From NCBI RefSeq assembly GCF_042186555.1, contig NC_133334.1:212663332-212727331 (forward strand): a stretch of DNA of 64,000 bases. Reading direction: 5' to 3'. Position numbers and translations under genes: made by a program. Shown here piece after piece: positions 22,222 through 34,267 of the stretch (position 1 is its first letter; every line of letters begins with the position of its first letter). The stretch is from Aquarana catesbeiana. Its lineage: Eukaryota; Chordata; Amphibia; Anura; Ranidae. The notes below the pieces were generated by a model. It was given only the letters and a program-made list of their open reading frames with translations. It was not told where the DNA came from and ran no database searches.

Positions 22222-23641
22222 CAATTGCAACGGATCCATAGAGATCCATGCTGGGGGGGAAGGGGGGCGCTGATGCTAAGGGGTAAACATTTGTGCTGGG
22301 GGGACAGATGTAGTAGGCAGAGGACAGTGTGGGGGGAACAGAGCAATCATTTCAGGCAGTTCAGAAGGGGGGGAAGCAGCGGGTGACAGGTAGAGAGGCA
22401 GCAGAGGGGTGGTGTTATTTTATCTGAATAACTCTTATTAGCGTCTTGTTAGCCACTAATCAGAGCTATTGTTTTGTTCAGCAGAGTCTGCTGAACATTT
22501 CTGATATAAGTTTATGGTCACTAAAGTGACCATGAGCTTATAACAGAAGAGGAATGTAGGTCCATACGGCGTACAGACTTGGCCACCTGCAAGCAGTTCT
22601 GTAGGTCCGTATGCCATACGGACCTGGCAGCGAAAGGGTTAAAGAAGAGGTAAGTATGACTTTAGTTCCTCTTTAAAATGCTTTTACTGGTTCTTGAGAA
22701 TGTAAATGCTTTACTGTGTATGACCTTGGCACAGGTTCACTTAAATTTACATAAATTTACTAGTGAGTTTAAAAATTTTGTTTCTATAAATAATTTTACA
22801 GTGGTTGTAAAGGCTAAAGGTTTTTTAACCTTAATGCATTCTCTGCATTAGGGCAAAAAAACCTTCTACGATTAGCTCCCCCCCAGCCCCTCCTAAATAC
22901 TTACCTGAGCTTGATCTCGATCCAGCGACGTGCCTAAGAGTGGCATCACTGCTCTCTCTCTCCTCACTGAACATAAAGGCAACCATGCTGGCTCCTGCTG
23001 CTGTCAATCAAATCCAGTGAGGAGGACAGGGGTGGGGCTGAGCCACACTATGTGGGGCTATAGACACACAGAGCTTGGCTCGGGAGCAAGCCCACATGTC
23101 TGTCCCCATAGCAAGTGCTTGTTAGAGGGGTAGACACTGAACAGGAGGAGAGGAAAGTGCTGGTGGGAGACCCAAGAAAAGGAGGTTCGGCACGCTCCGT
23201 GCAATACCATTGTACAGAACAGGTGAGTATAACATGTTTGTTATTTTAATTTTAAAAAAACAGCCTTCCTACTTGTTTGGTTGCCCAACTCTCACAACCT
23301 TTACTGACAAAATGTGGGAAATGTATTGACCTAGCGAATATTTTGTCAACTTGAAATATATCAGAAGCTCCTATTTAAAAAAATCTATATTTTTACAGAA
23401 TAAACATCATGTAAAAGTTAACAATACCCACAAAAGTGTGACAAAAATGAGCATGACTCCCTATTACGCTCCAGGAATTACTGCAGGGCTGGATTAAAAT
23501 ATGCAAAACAGACTTGACATCATGCATTTTACTTTTTGCTGAAAATCTCTTTATACTCATCTAACTGTCTTTAAGTGATTACAACATTTATTTGCAGTAC
23601 ATTTCTTTCAAAGTATAACATTTTAATTCTTTAATTCACAG
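22222..23641. other. Rest of intron 3, repeat-like noncoding sequence
   Basis: Contains short dispersed-repeat-like blocks, such as GTCCGTATGCCATACGGACC (about 22602-22621), a perfect inverted repeat. A segment at about 22797-23310 starts with GTGGTTGTAAAGGC and ends with ACAACCTTTACT. No coding signal until the terminal exon. Confidence 0.4.
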
Positions 23642-23734
23642 GGGTATTTTAGGATTTTTCTTGGAAAAAATATTTGCGGGATTACAAAATACCCAGTAGC
23701 TGCTATTGTGCAGAAGAAAAAAAGTGCACCATAA
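23642..23734 (+). CDS. Cathepsin W-like protease, terminal exon and stop
   Basis: The acceptor ends at 23641 (ATTCACAG) and the exon opens in phase 0 with GYFRIFLGKNICGITKY, followed by a short basic tail and TAA at 23732-23734. GYFR after WGEK and the CGITK motif are the standard C-terminal strand and conserved Cys of C1A proteases. The CGITKYP...VQK pattern is the main reason for the cathepsin W assignment. The tail after VQK is shorter than in mammalian cathepsin W. Two AATAAA signals follow within 80 bp. The intron before this exon spans 18805-23641 and contains several MITE-like repeats but no large LINE or LTR element that I can recognise. Confidence 0.88.
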   Translation, partial: GYFRIFLGKNICGITKYPVAAIVQKKKSAP

Positions 23735-23784
23735 ACTGTATGCTTACAAGTATCAGTGTATATTATCAATGTATATACAATGCC

Positions 23785-23814
23785 AATAAATGGAATTACT
23801 AAAAATACAATAAA
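23785..23814 (+). terminator. Polyadenylation signals of the cathepsin gene
   Basis: AATAAA occurs at 23785-23790 and again at 23809-23814, 51 and 75 bases after the stop codon. Both are in the correct orientation for the cathepsin mRNA. The L1 tail of the next repeat starts about 37 bases further on. Confidence 0.7.
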
Positions 23815-24790
23815 GTGGTTCTAGAATTTGGTTTGTTAATTTGTCATCATTTTTTATTTTTTTTTTACCAGAAAATAGTTTTTATTGAGAAAAACATAGT
23901 ATTTTGACAGACTGCAGCAGATACGTGCTTTACATTACATTGTATCATGTTGTAATGACTCCGAAACACATTACGAATAAGTAACTTTTAGTGCCGGTTC
24001 ACACTGATGCAAGTTCATAACGAATGTGATGCGTCAAAAACATTCTAAATTCGCATGTCATCTATAAAGTCATTGTTTTCAATGACGGTGGTTCACATAC
24101 ATGTGTTGCGATTCCTCTACGAATGCGATACAATAAAAAAAAAGGGTCTTGTGCGAGTTTACAGCGTTGCGTTGCGAATTTAGTCTCCATAGACATCAAT
24201 GTAAATCGTTCTGGAATCGCATTGTTGGTTCAGATATGTGCGAATTCCACCACACTACTCTCCACAAAAACCAGGAAGTACACAGGAAGTTAACACCTTT
24301 TTTTTTTTTACATTATGATTCCATTGGCTAGAACCAGGGCCGGACTGGCCTACCGGGATACCGGGAAATATCCCGGTAGGCTGGCTGCACAAAGTACCGC
24401 TGGGGCCGCTCACAGTGCCTGTGTCAGCATCAGCAATCTAAAGAGCGGCCGCCGCTGCTGCACTATGCCATGGCTGTGTGTCACTCACTGTCTGTGTGTG
24501 TCTCCGGGGCCGCTCACTGCCTGTGTCCTGACCTAAAGATCAGCAGCGGTGGCCGCCGCTGCTGCACTATGCCATGGCTGCCTGTGTCACTCACTGTCTC
24601 CTCCGGCGCGCCGCCCACCACACTCATCATGCCTCGCTCTGTCTGTGTGCCTGTGGGGGAGGAGCAGGAGAATGCCGTGCTGCTCCATTTTGCCTCGTCC
24701 CGTGCGGTGCTACAGCACAACAAGAATTAAGGTATTAAAAAAAAATATCTCTCTCTCTCTCTCTCTCTCTCCCAGATTATTAGCTGTATA

Positions 24791-27461
24791 CCATCAAACA
24801 CTGCCACTGTGCCCATAGATTGCCAACACTGTGCCCTGCCCATCAAACGCAGCCACTGTACCCATCAATTGCAGCCACTGTACCATCAAACACAGCCACT
24901 GTACCCATAAATTGCCACCACTGTGCCCATTAAACGCAGCCACTGTACCATCAAACGCAGCCACTGTACCATCAAACGCAGCCACTGTGCCCATCAAACG
25001 CATCCACTGTGCCATCAAACACAGCCACTGTACCCATAAATTGCCACCACTGTGCCCATTCAACGCTGCCACTGTACCATCAAACGCAGCCACTGTACCC
25101 ATCAATTGCAGCCACTGTACCCATCAATTGCAGCCACTGTACCCATCAATTGCAGCCACTGTGCCCATCAAACGCAGCCACTGTACCATCAAACGCAGCC
25201 ACTGTACCCATAAATTGCCACCACTGTGCCCATTAAACGCTGCCACTGTACCATCAAACGCAGCCACTGTACCATCAAACGCAGCCACTGTACCCATAAA
25301 TTGCCACCACTGTGCCCATTAAACGCTGCCACTGTACCATCAAACGCAGCCACTGTACCATCAAACGCAGCCACTGTGCCCATCAATTGCAGCCACTGTG
25401 CCCATTAAACGCAGCCACTGTACCATCAAACGCAGCCACTGTACCCATAAATTGCCACCACTGTGCCCATTAAACGCTGCCACTGTACCATCAATCGCAG
25501 CCACTGTACCATCAAACGCAGCCACTGTACCCATAAATTGCCACCACTATGCCCATTAAACACTGCCACTGTACCATCAAACGCAGCCACTGTACCATCA
25601 AACGCAGCCACTGTGCCCATCAAACGCAGCCACTGTGCCCATCAATTGCAGCCACTGTGCCCATCAAACGCAGCCACTGTACCATCAAACGCAGCCACTG
25701 TACCCATAAATTGCCACCACTGTGCCCATTAAACGCTGCCACTGTACCATCAAACGCAGCCACTGTACCATCAAACGCAGCCACTGTACCCATGAATTGC
25801 CACCACTGTGCCCATTAAACGCTGCCACTGTACCATCAAACGCAGCCACTGTACCATCAAACGCAGCCACTGTACCCATAGATTGCCAACACTGTGCCCT
25901 GCCCATCAAACGCAGCCACTGTGCCCATTAAACGCAGCCACTGTACCCATCAATTGCAGCCACTGTACCATCAAACGCAGCCACTGTACCATCAAACGCA
26001 GCCACTGTACCCATAAATTGCCACCACTGTGCCCATTAAACGCTGCCACTGTACCATCAAACGCAGCCACTGTACCATAAACGCAGCCACTGTGCCCATC
26101 AATTGCAGCCACTGTGCCCATCAAACGCAGCCACTGTACCATCAAACGCAGCAACTGTACCCATAAATTGCCACCACTGTGCCCATTAAACGCTGCCACT
26201 GTACCATCAAACGCAGCCACTGTACCATAAACGCAGCCACTGTGCCCATCAATTGCAGCCACTGTGCCCATCAAACGCAGCCACTGTACCATCAAACGCA
26301 GCCACTGTACCCATAAATTGCCACCACTGTGCCCATTAAACACAGCCACTGTACCATCAAACGCTGCCACTGTACCATCAAGCGCAGCCACTGTACCCAT
26401 CAAACGCAGCCACTGTACCATCAAACGCAGCCACTGTACCCATAAATTGCCACCACTGTGCCCATTAAACGCTGCCACTGTACCATCAAACGCAGCCACT
26501 GTACCATCAAATGCAGCCACTGTACCCATCAATTGCCACCACTGTGCCCATTAAACACAGCCACTGTGCCCATCAAACGCAGCCACTGTACCATCAAACG
26601 CAGCCACTGTACCCATAAATTGCCACCACTGTGCCCATTAAACGCTGCCACTGTACCATCAAACGCAGCCACTGTACCATCAAATGCAGCCACTGTACCC
26701 ATCAATTGCAGCCACTGTGCCCATTAAACGCTGCCACTGTACCATCAAACGCAGCCACTGTACCATCAAACGCAGCCACTGTACCCATTAAACACAGCCA
26801 CCGTGCCCATCAAACGCAGCCACTGTACCATCAAACGCAGCCACTGTACCCATAAATTGCCACCACTGTGCCCATTAAACGCTGCCACTGTGCCCATCAA
26901 ACGCAGCCACTGTACCATCAAACGCAGCCACTGTACCCATAAATTGCCACCACTGTGCCCATTAAACACAGTCACTGTGCCCATCAAACGCTGCCACTGT
27001 ACCCATAAATTGCTGCCACTGTGCCCCATCAAACGCAGCCACTGTACCCATTATTTGCAGCCACTGTGCCCATTAAACGCAGCCACTGTACCATCAAACG
27101 CAGCCACTGCACCCATAAATTGCCACCACTGTGCCCATTAAACGCTGCCACTGTGCCCATCAAACGCAGCCACTGTACCATCAAACGCAGCCACTGTACC
27201 CATAAATTGCCACCACTGTGCCCATTAAACACAGCCACTGTGCCCATCAAACGCAGCCACTGCACCCATAAATTGCCGCCACTGTGCCCATCAAACGCAG
27301 CCACTGTGCCCATCAAACGCAGCCACTGTACCCATAAATTGCCGCCACTGTGCCCATCAAACGCAGCCACTGTGCCCATCAAACGCAGCTACTGTAACCA
27401 TCAATTGCCGCCAGTTTGCCCCATCAATTGCCACCAGTTTGCCCATTAAATCCTGCCAGTG
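24791..27461 (+). repeat. Minisatellite, unit about 21-22 bp with higher-order period about 86 bp
   Basis: About 2.67 kb made of roughly 120 units of GCCACTGTRCC(C)AT plus a variable part: CAAACGCA, TAAATTGCCACC, TAAACGCT or CAATTGCA. The variants recur in a four-unit order of about 86 bp (clear around 25200-25870 and 26420-26700), a higher-order repeat. Long open frames on both strands are a result of the unit lacking stops and have no gene features. The last units (27370-27461) diverge (CCAGTTTGCCC). The array stops sharply at a unique CCCCGCC segment. Confidence 0.93.
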
Positions 27462-28953
27462 TCCCCCCGCCCCGGCACTTACCTGTCTCAGGTCAGCGCG
27501 TTGCTCCACGCTCCCTCCGATAGGCATCCAATCACAGCGCCTGTCGCTTCAGCCAATCAGGTGACAGGTAACCAGACCCAGTGCACCTGATTGGCTGAGA
27601 GGCGGGTCAGTGTTAGGGAAGCGATTTATTTGATTTCCTAACACAGCACTGTGTAAGCAGCGAACGCACAGCAGTGTGCCCGCTGTTTACCAATTTGGAA
27701 GCCTATTAGAGCTGACGGCTCTAATCAGGCACTTCTAAAAACACCCCCGCCGCTGTAATTCAAATGCCCGATGCCCAACAAGGGTGCCGGACACCTGAAT
27801 AGGGGGCGGGAGCAGCGACAATAGATAGGTTCATGCAATGCATGAATCTGTCTATTGAAGATTGACAGGTGCAATGGACGCACCGCCACTGCCCAGTTGT
27901 ATTTCCCCTGGGTGCGGAAATCCCACCATGTTTTACATTATACATTCCTATACACTGTGTGCCCTATAAAAAGGAGGTGGGCATTAAGGGACAGAGTGGT
28001 GTGCAGGCAATTTGTTTTATTTTTTGTGTGCATTACTGGGCACTTTCACCCCCTTCCTTCCCGGGCCAATTTTCAGCTTTCAGCGCTCTCACACTTTCAA
28101 TGACAATTGCGCGGTCATGCAACGCTGTTCACACAAATAGAGCTTTCTTTTGGTGGTATTTATTCACGACTCAGTTTTTTATTTTTTGCGATATAAGCGG
28201 AAAAAAAGAGCGGAAATTTGGAAAAAAAAACAATATTTTCTTCTTTCTATTTTAAAAGAAATCCAATAAAATCTAATTTTGTCATAAATGTAAGCCAAAA
28301 TATATTCTGCTACATGTCTTTGGTAAAAAAATCATGTTAAAGTGTATAATAATTGGTTTGTGTGATCACGGACATATGTACGCAGATGATCATGCACAGA
28401 TGTGATCACGGACATATGTGTGCAGATGATCATTGGGACATATGATTTTACTGTTACATATGTGGGGGACAGGTGTTTTTACTGTGTGGGGACATGTGTG
28501 TGGGGACAGTGTTTTGGGGACTTTGTGTGTTTACATTGTTTTGGGACATGTGTGGGGACAGTAGGCTGGTGATCAATGTGTAAAAAGCTGTAAAAAACAG
28601 CTCATTCTCACTGATCACTGGCCGGCTGCAGAGATCCGCTCTCCTCTCCGACAACTTCCGTGTGAGGAGAGGAGAGCCAATTGCCTAGAAAACGACTCTC
28701 TATTTACATCACATGATGGCTGTGATTCCACACAGCCGTCATGTGATCAGGAGGGCCAATCACAGAGCCCTATGTGCTTTTATATGTGTCTTATCTATAT
28801 ATAATGCACTCTTTAAATGTGCTTTAAAATGCATGGTTTTCCATTTTATGAACAAGAAAATAATGACGTTATGCTGTTGGGCTGGTATAATAATGCTATG
28901 GGGCTGGTATGACATTTTTTCCAGGGCTGGTTTTCATCCCCAGTCCGGCCCTG
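27462..28953. other. Right part of the hAT element, noncoding
   Basis: Contains an inverted pair near 27520-27600 (CACCTGATTGGCTGA against CAGCCAATCAGGTG), purine-rich stretches and tandem GTGATCACGGACATATG units. No coding potential is supported. Confidence 0.55.
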
Positions 28954-29569
28954 GCTAGAACATCAATCGCAGCTATGTCCAACTCCTGAAATTCGCGGTA
29001 AAATCGCTGTAAATTTGCGGTAAAATCGCACCTCACACAGGATAAAAAAACGGAACAAATTCACAGCGCTCAGTGTGAACCGGCACTAAAACATGAGTTA
29101 AACTTATGACTTATGGATGCTACATGAAAGAAATATACATGCTCATCCTCAAGATATTCCTTGCTGCTATATAAAGTTATTCAGTGAAAAAATAAAATCT
29201 CCACAAACACAGAAAGAAACAAACATCTAAAGCTGATAATAACATTTGAAAGATAGGGAAACAGCTTCACAAACTAACCTCTCGCTATCTGGATAATTAC
29301 TCGCCATATATTCCTCAACCCTCCAATAACCTGTTCAAAACTAGTTGTTGTGGTGCAAGACCTGGAACATCCAGCCATGGCTGCTATATGGGGAAGAATT
29401 TTTTAGGAGCTTTTTTATGAAGGTAGGTTAATTTTTCTCTAATAATCACTGAATTGACCTGTCCTATCCATTGTCCCCTGGTGGGCACCCTGGGAGAGAT
29501 CCAAAATCTAGCAATTAATTTGCGTGCAACGTAAAGTAAAATAGTAAAATAGTAATGCCACATATTCAT

Positions 29570-32443
29570 GCAGTGTTAATTTATCCTCCTCCAGAGCGTC
29601 CAACAGACAGACAACAGGGTCACTTTTTATCTGGTAGTTGTAAACCTGGGATACCGTAGATATAACCTCCCCCAAAATGAAAAAGCTTGGGGCATCTTGG
29701 GGCATCTCCACAACATGTGTATTAGGTCCCCATGTTCTCGTTGACACTTCGGACACAAAGGACTATCTCTACAACCCCATTTATGCAGCTGCTGAGTTGT
29801 CCTACAAGCTCTGTGAAGCAGAAAGAGATGAGAGAGTTTCTGCGTGGCCGACACTGATCCCAAAAGTAGCAGCGGAAAGGCAAGCTTCCTATATATCTCC
29901 ATCTATAGTGCCCATATCTCTCTCCCATCCGCTCCGGCAAGGCAGATACGAGGCCCCCTGTAACACACTTAGGAGCACTGAATAAATCCGAGAAATACCT
30001 TCTCTATGATAGGGTGGTTAGTCAATATGAGTCTTGAGGCCCTAGCATGGGCATTTAAGGCATGCCTTAGTTGGAGATGTTTATAAAATTGTTTTTCGTA
30101 GGGATATTATAATCCTGTTGTATCTCTATAAAGGCTTTAAGTATAGACCCCTCATATAATTGAGAAATATATTTAATCCCCACTTTCTCCCAATCACGAA
30201 CCCCTTCCAACATTAGCATCTCCCTGTATTGGGAATTACGCCACAGTGGGGTACATGATAGAAAGCCAGTCACATTTAAATTGCCTTAGTATATTTCCAC
30301 AAAGTTTTTAGTAGAGTAACTGTCGGAAAATCTGAAGACAGATGAGGAAAGCCTTCCTCCAAATGAGCAAGAGCAGAATAGTCCGATCCCTCAGGAATAA
30401 GCATGTTTCTAACTGAGTCCATGGGATCTGTTAACCCCCATCCCCCCAGTTGCTGCTGAATCTGAGAAGCTATAGAATAGGCTCTAGAGTGTGGGACAGC
30501 CAGTCCCCCCAGATCCTTTCCCATTTGTAAAGTAGTTAATCTAATGCGGGCCATCTTTGTACGCCATATTAATTCCCTCAACTGTGAATCTATACGCAAG
30601 AACCATTTTCGTGGAATCCAAATTGGAGAGTTGTTAAAGACGTATAACTGGGGGACCCACACCATTTTTATTAAATGAATTCACCCCGCCACCAATAAAG
30701 GAAATTTACAACACAGAGAGCACTTCTCACGGAATTTACATAGTATCGGTAATTAGGTCAATAGAATATATTCGGTTGGGTCAGGGGAAATCTGTATTCC
30801 CAGATATCTGACAACATCTGTTCTTTGTCCTCTTTTAAACCCCACTATCCCAGGCAAAGCTGGAATACGAGCAGCCAGGGGTTCCAATGCCAGGGCAAAG
30901 AGCAGGGGTGACAAAGGACACCCTTGTTTAGTGCCCTGGTGTAGCTCAAAGGACTCAGATACCTCCCCATTTACTCTAATATGAGCAAAGGGGGCAGCAT
31001 AAAGCACCTTTATCCACTTAATAAATGTTTTACCCACTTCAAAACAAAATGCTCCAAGACCTCGCACAGATAGTACCATTCCACACTGTCAAAGGCCTTG
31101 GCAGCGTCCAGTGAAAATATTGCCCTGTTCCCTGTGTTGTCTCTGCGGATTCAAAAAGAGACATTTAAGATTCTGTGCTGTGGAGCGAGCCGGATTCAAG
31201 CCACATTGATCCCTTTAAACTATCTTGTGTATAACTTTCGACAATCTTGATGCCAATACCCTGGCCAATAGCTTGATGTCTGATGTTAATAGGAGAGATG
31301 GGTCGAATCTGCCGACAGAGCATCTTTACCCGGTTTTAACAGAACAATAATAATTGCCTTGTTCATTGATTGAGGTAGTCTCCCTAACTCTAGCGCCCCA
31401 TTATACACTTTAAGCAGTGTGGGTAGCATTTGTTTTGCATAACACCCATATACCTTAGATGGAAGTCCATCTGTACCAGGGGATTTCCCATTAGGAGCCT
31501 GCTTTAATGCCAGGAGTTCCTCCTCCGTAATCGGATCATTGAGCCATTTTTCATCCTGGGCCGAAAGGGATGGTAGGGGGCATTCATCCAAGAAAGAAGC
31601 TATTTCACTCCCAGTGGGGTTCACCTTAGATGAATAAAGATCAGTGTAAAAGAAATGAAACACCAGCAAAATGTCTTGTGTCGAATTCCTAAGACAGCCC
31701 TAAGAATCATACAATTTGTCGATGTGCGCTGAACATTGTTGATTATCAGCAACACATACTGTATGTCCTGTGTTTTCTCCCTCCTCATAATGCTTTTGTT
31801 GTAGGAAAAAAACGTTTATTCTCTGCTAACTGGAGTTCTACCTGTCTCAACCATCGTCTGTGTGTGTTAACATAGGTCTCCTCCGCTCTCCCTGCTTCCA
31901 TCAAAATAAATGTTTCCCAAGCTTTTGTAGAAGTTTTAATGTTTTTTTAATATTTAATGTTTTTAATAAGGTATATCAATTAACCTCTCAAAAAAGCCTT
32001 AGCTGTATCCCACACCACCCCAACATCTGCTGAATCCATATTAGAGCAGAAGAAGGATGTTAACAATTCAGGGGTGGAGTCCGGATCAGGAAACAGGGTT
32101 AACCAAAATGGATTTAATTTCCAGCTAAGTTGCCTCGGGACTGTAGGGAACACTAGTTGTACCCAAAAAGGGAGTGATCTGACATATGCCTTGGTTCATA
32201 TTGGGAAGCGGCTAGAAGAAACAGAATAGAGCGGTTGTCTAGGCCCAAATCTATCCTGGATAAACCATCATAAGTAGCAGAGTGACATGAGAACATTTTT
32301 GTAGCTGGGCGTCTCAGCCTTCACACGTCTGTCAGACTGAGCTCTCCCACCAGGCGAGAAAAGGGAGTGGGTCACCCAGTAGAGGAGGAATTTTGAGAAG
32401 TAGGGGATAATTTATCCCAGTGGGAGTCTAGCAGATTGTTATA
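29570..32443 (-). pseudogene. L1/Tx1 ORF2 remnant (RT and C-terminal part), minus strand
   Basis: The minus-strand reading order is: end of the endonuclease (SRIDLGLDN, SDHSLFG, about 32260-32170), the linker (GVVWDTAKAFLRG, about 32015-31977), RT blocks (NGKSPGTDGLPSKVYG, about 31500-31450; GTKQGCPLSPLLFALALEPL, about 30935-30875), then KYLGIQIS-like and IWIPRKWF, and finally a Cys-rich tail (CPKCQREHGDLIHMLWRCP, about 29755-29700). About 80 residues including the YADD catalytic loop are missing between GFKRGQ and YLGIQ near 30805. It is parallel in layout to the + strand L1 at 38067, but a separate, older copy. Confidence 0.82.
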
Positions 32444-32773
32444 CAGGAAAAAAGAAATATGATCTGAAGCAAACACAGTGACATGCCTCCATCTCTAAAT
32501 GTATACACAAACAAAAAACAGGGGTCATGGGACTTTGAGTGAGGCAGGTCACTTGAGAACACATTGAGCAAAATAAAATAGTAATAATTTATTAAACGTT
32601 TCATAGTACACAAAAATGCATAAAATCAATGTCCAAATATTTTGCAGATATAAATACAGAAAGCTGACATATGACATTCATATAAAAATACTGTTCATAT
32701 TGTAATAGTTAAGAAATATTCCCTATACAAATGTGTAATCAAGCTTACTATTGAATATCCAAGCATCTGTGGG

Positions 32774-32818
32774 GCTCTACATGTCTCGTGGATCGCTTAC
32801 TGTCCACTCGTCAGGAGC
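32774..32818 (-). ncRNA. Hammerhead ribozyme, mutated copy in the inverted arm
   Basis: Reverse-strand copy of the motif at 34223 with the same stems and loop. The core reads CTGACGA, which is allowed, but GAGA replaces GAAA. The changed A is invariant in active hammerheads, so this copy is probably inactive. Confidence 0.75.
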
Positions 32819-33019
32819 ATGATGCAAGGAGATCTAAGGATATAGATTGTATTAAAATGCAAAAATCTCATATAAATGTATTGAAGGAGAAAAAGACTGG
32901 CACTTTGATGTCCTGGCTTGCCTTTGGTTGGCCTTCCCCGCCCCACCCCCCTTTTGAACTGGGCAGTTCATCTATGCCACGGCCCCGTGCCAGACATCCG
33001 TTTTGGCACCCTCACTTCC

Positions 33020-33737
33020 CTCTGTGTCACGTACCTTACTCGAGGCCAAGATGCTGAGAGAGGCTCCCCTTGCGACTGAAGGTGGTACAGAGGGTATAAT
33101 GCTCAAAGAAGCATGGGTTGCCAGCAGGGTGTGAAGGACTTGAGGAGATGACCACTTGCAGGCTACTTGAGCAGATAGCTGGAGTGCTGGAGTTAGACCT
33201 TAAAGAGCTGGGACAGGATACAGTGAGTAGGGTATCCGGAGAACTCAATAAAGGCCTGGCTGAGTATCCAACACTGGTGATCAGCTGAAACTACTTTAAG
33301 AGAAGTTGGTGTGGTACTAAGCAGGGTCATACACAGGTAGACAGACATGTGTAGTGAGAAGCAAAGTCTCTGAGACAAGCCAGAGTCATACACGGGCAAG
33401 CAGACAGGTTAGGCAGAAGAGCAGTCCTGAGGATAAGCCGGGGTTAGAACCAGGAGAAGATCAGAGTAGGTCAAGGAACAATCCGGGTCACAGCAAGATA
33501 ACAGGAAACAGATGCAGGTTCAGGAACTCAGGGAGAGCTAGAGAGAATCCAGGGCAGCCTTTTATAGGCCATCAGAGAGTTGCGTCTGTTACGCTATGCG
33601 CGGGCCACCGCGCACGTGCCCGAGCTATCACATTCTGTCGCGCACCCGCAGGCACCAAAACGCAATTCTGCCGTGCATGCATGCGGGAACCCATCGATAA
33701 TGTCTGAGGTTATCCCCCCCTTTCTTTTTTTTTCTTC
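33020..33737 (-). repeat. LTR-like segment between the ribozyme arms
   Basis: Starts near TGTCACGTACC (33024) and ends near GTCTGAGGTTATCCCCCCCTTTC (33698-33725 region), resembling an LTR followed by a polypurine tract in minus orientation. Its repeated CAGG-, AACTCAGGG- and AGGAAACAG-type blocks resemble those of element B's LTR. Only one copy is present and no coding sequence, so this is a solo or partial LTR at best. The part from 32887 to 33020 is unassigned. Confidence 0.38.
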
Positions 33738-33785
33738 AAGACATTTATATCAGATTTTTGCATTGTAACACAATCTATATCCTTA

Positions 33786-34203
33786 GGCTGCTTTCACACT
33801 GAGGCGCTATACAGGTGCTATAGCACTAAAAATAACGCCTGCAAAGAGCCTCTCCTCTCACTCCAGTGTGAAAGCCCGAGGGCTTTCACACTGGAGCGGT
33901 GTGCATGCAGGACGGTAAAAAGAGTCCTGCAAGCAGCATCTTTGCAGCGCTGTAGGAGCGGTGTATACACCGCTCCTAAAGCGCCCCTGCCCTTTGAAAT
34001 CAATGGGTAGCGCTGCCGAACCGCCGGCATAGCGCCACTGCAGCGGCGCTTTGCGTGTGGTTTTAACCCGTTTTCGGCTGCTAGCGGGGGTTAATAGCGC
34101 CCCGCTAGCGACCGAATAGCGCCGCTAAAACTACGGTAAAGCGACGCTAAAAATAGCGGCACTTTACTGCCGACGCCACCAATGCCCCAGAGTGAAAGCA
34201 GCC
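33786..34203. mobile_element. MITE with TTA target duplication
   Basis: 418 bp with inverted ends GGCTGCTTTCACACTGAG / CAGAGTGAAAGCAGCC, flanked by TTA on both sides (33783-33785, 34204-34206). The uninterrupted target is visible in the left arm (about 32826-32850 on the minus strand, ATATCCTTAGATCTCC), which proves the exact insertion. The interior is rich in GCGCT/AGCGC. The 3-bp TTA site fits PIF/Harbinger. Confidence 0.8.
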
Positions 34204-34222
34204 TTAGATCTCCTTCCATTAA

Positions 34223-34267
34223 GCTCCTGATGAGTGGACAGTAAGCGATCCACGAAACATGTAGAGC
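34223..34267 (+). ncRNA. Hammerhead ribozyme, type I, all core residues present
   Basis: The order is stem I GCTC (34223-34226), core CTGATGA (34227-34233), stem II GTGGA / TCCAC (34234-34238, 34249-34253) with a 10-nt loop, core GAAA (34254-34257), minimal stem III (A-U and C-G pairs, loop AT), cleavage triplet GTA (34261-34263), and stem I partner GAGC (34264-34267). Every conserved core position matches the hammerhead consensus. Self-cleavage is predicted after A34263. A very short stem III is typical for hammerheads of retroelements, which often act as dimers. Confidence 0.85.

Larger units (their letters stand above)
24335..28953. mobile_element. hAT-type non-autonomous element carrying a minisatellite
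   Basis: 4619 bp with ends CAGGGCCGGACTGG / CCAGTCCGGCCCTG and an exact 8-bp duplication GCTAGAAC (24327-24334 and 28954-28961). The TIRs match the CAGGGCCGGACTGG type common in vertebrate hAT elements. The inside holds a left part with a CT microsatellite (24749-24771), a long minisatellite, and a right part with short tandem ATGATCA-containing units near 28361-28440. No transposase is seen, so mobility must come from elsewhere. Confidence 0.87.
23986..29091. mobile_element. MITE with ends TTTTAGTGCCGGTTCACACTG (footprint with hAT insertion)
   Basis: The 21-bp terminal inverted repeats are at 23986-24006 and 29071-29091. Own sequence is 23986-24334 and 28954-29091. The ends could be read as TTA + GTGCCGG...CCGGCAC + TAA, as for the Harbinger MITE at 10872, but no perfect duplication is present, so the class is open. 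It interrupts the L1 3' UTR. Confidence 0.68.

Noticed and set aside
24794..27449. Many long open frames on both strands reading Cys/His/Pro-rich or Gly/Val-rich repeats
   Set aside because: They follow from a 21-22-bp tandem unit without stop codons; no splice, start or codon-use signal supports a protein.
24791..27461. CRISPR-like look of regularly spaced repeats
   Set aside because: The whole unit repeats with no unique spacers, and the setting is a vertebrate hAT element.
29677..29985. Plus-strand 102-codon frame
   Set aside because: It is antisense to the Cys-rich C-terminal part of the minus-strand L1 ORF2.
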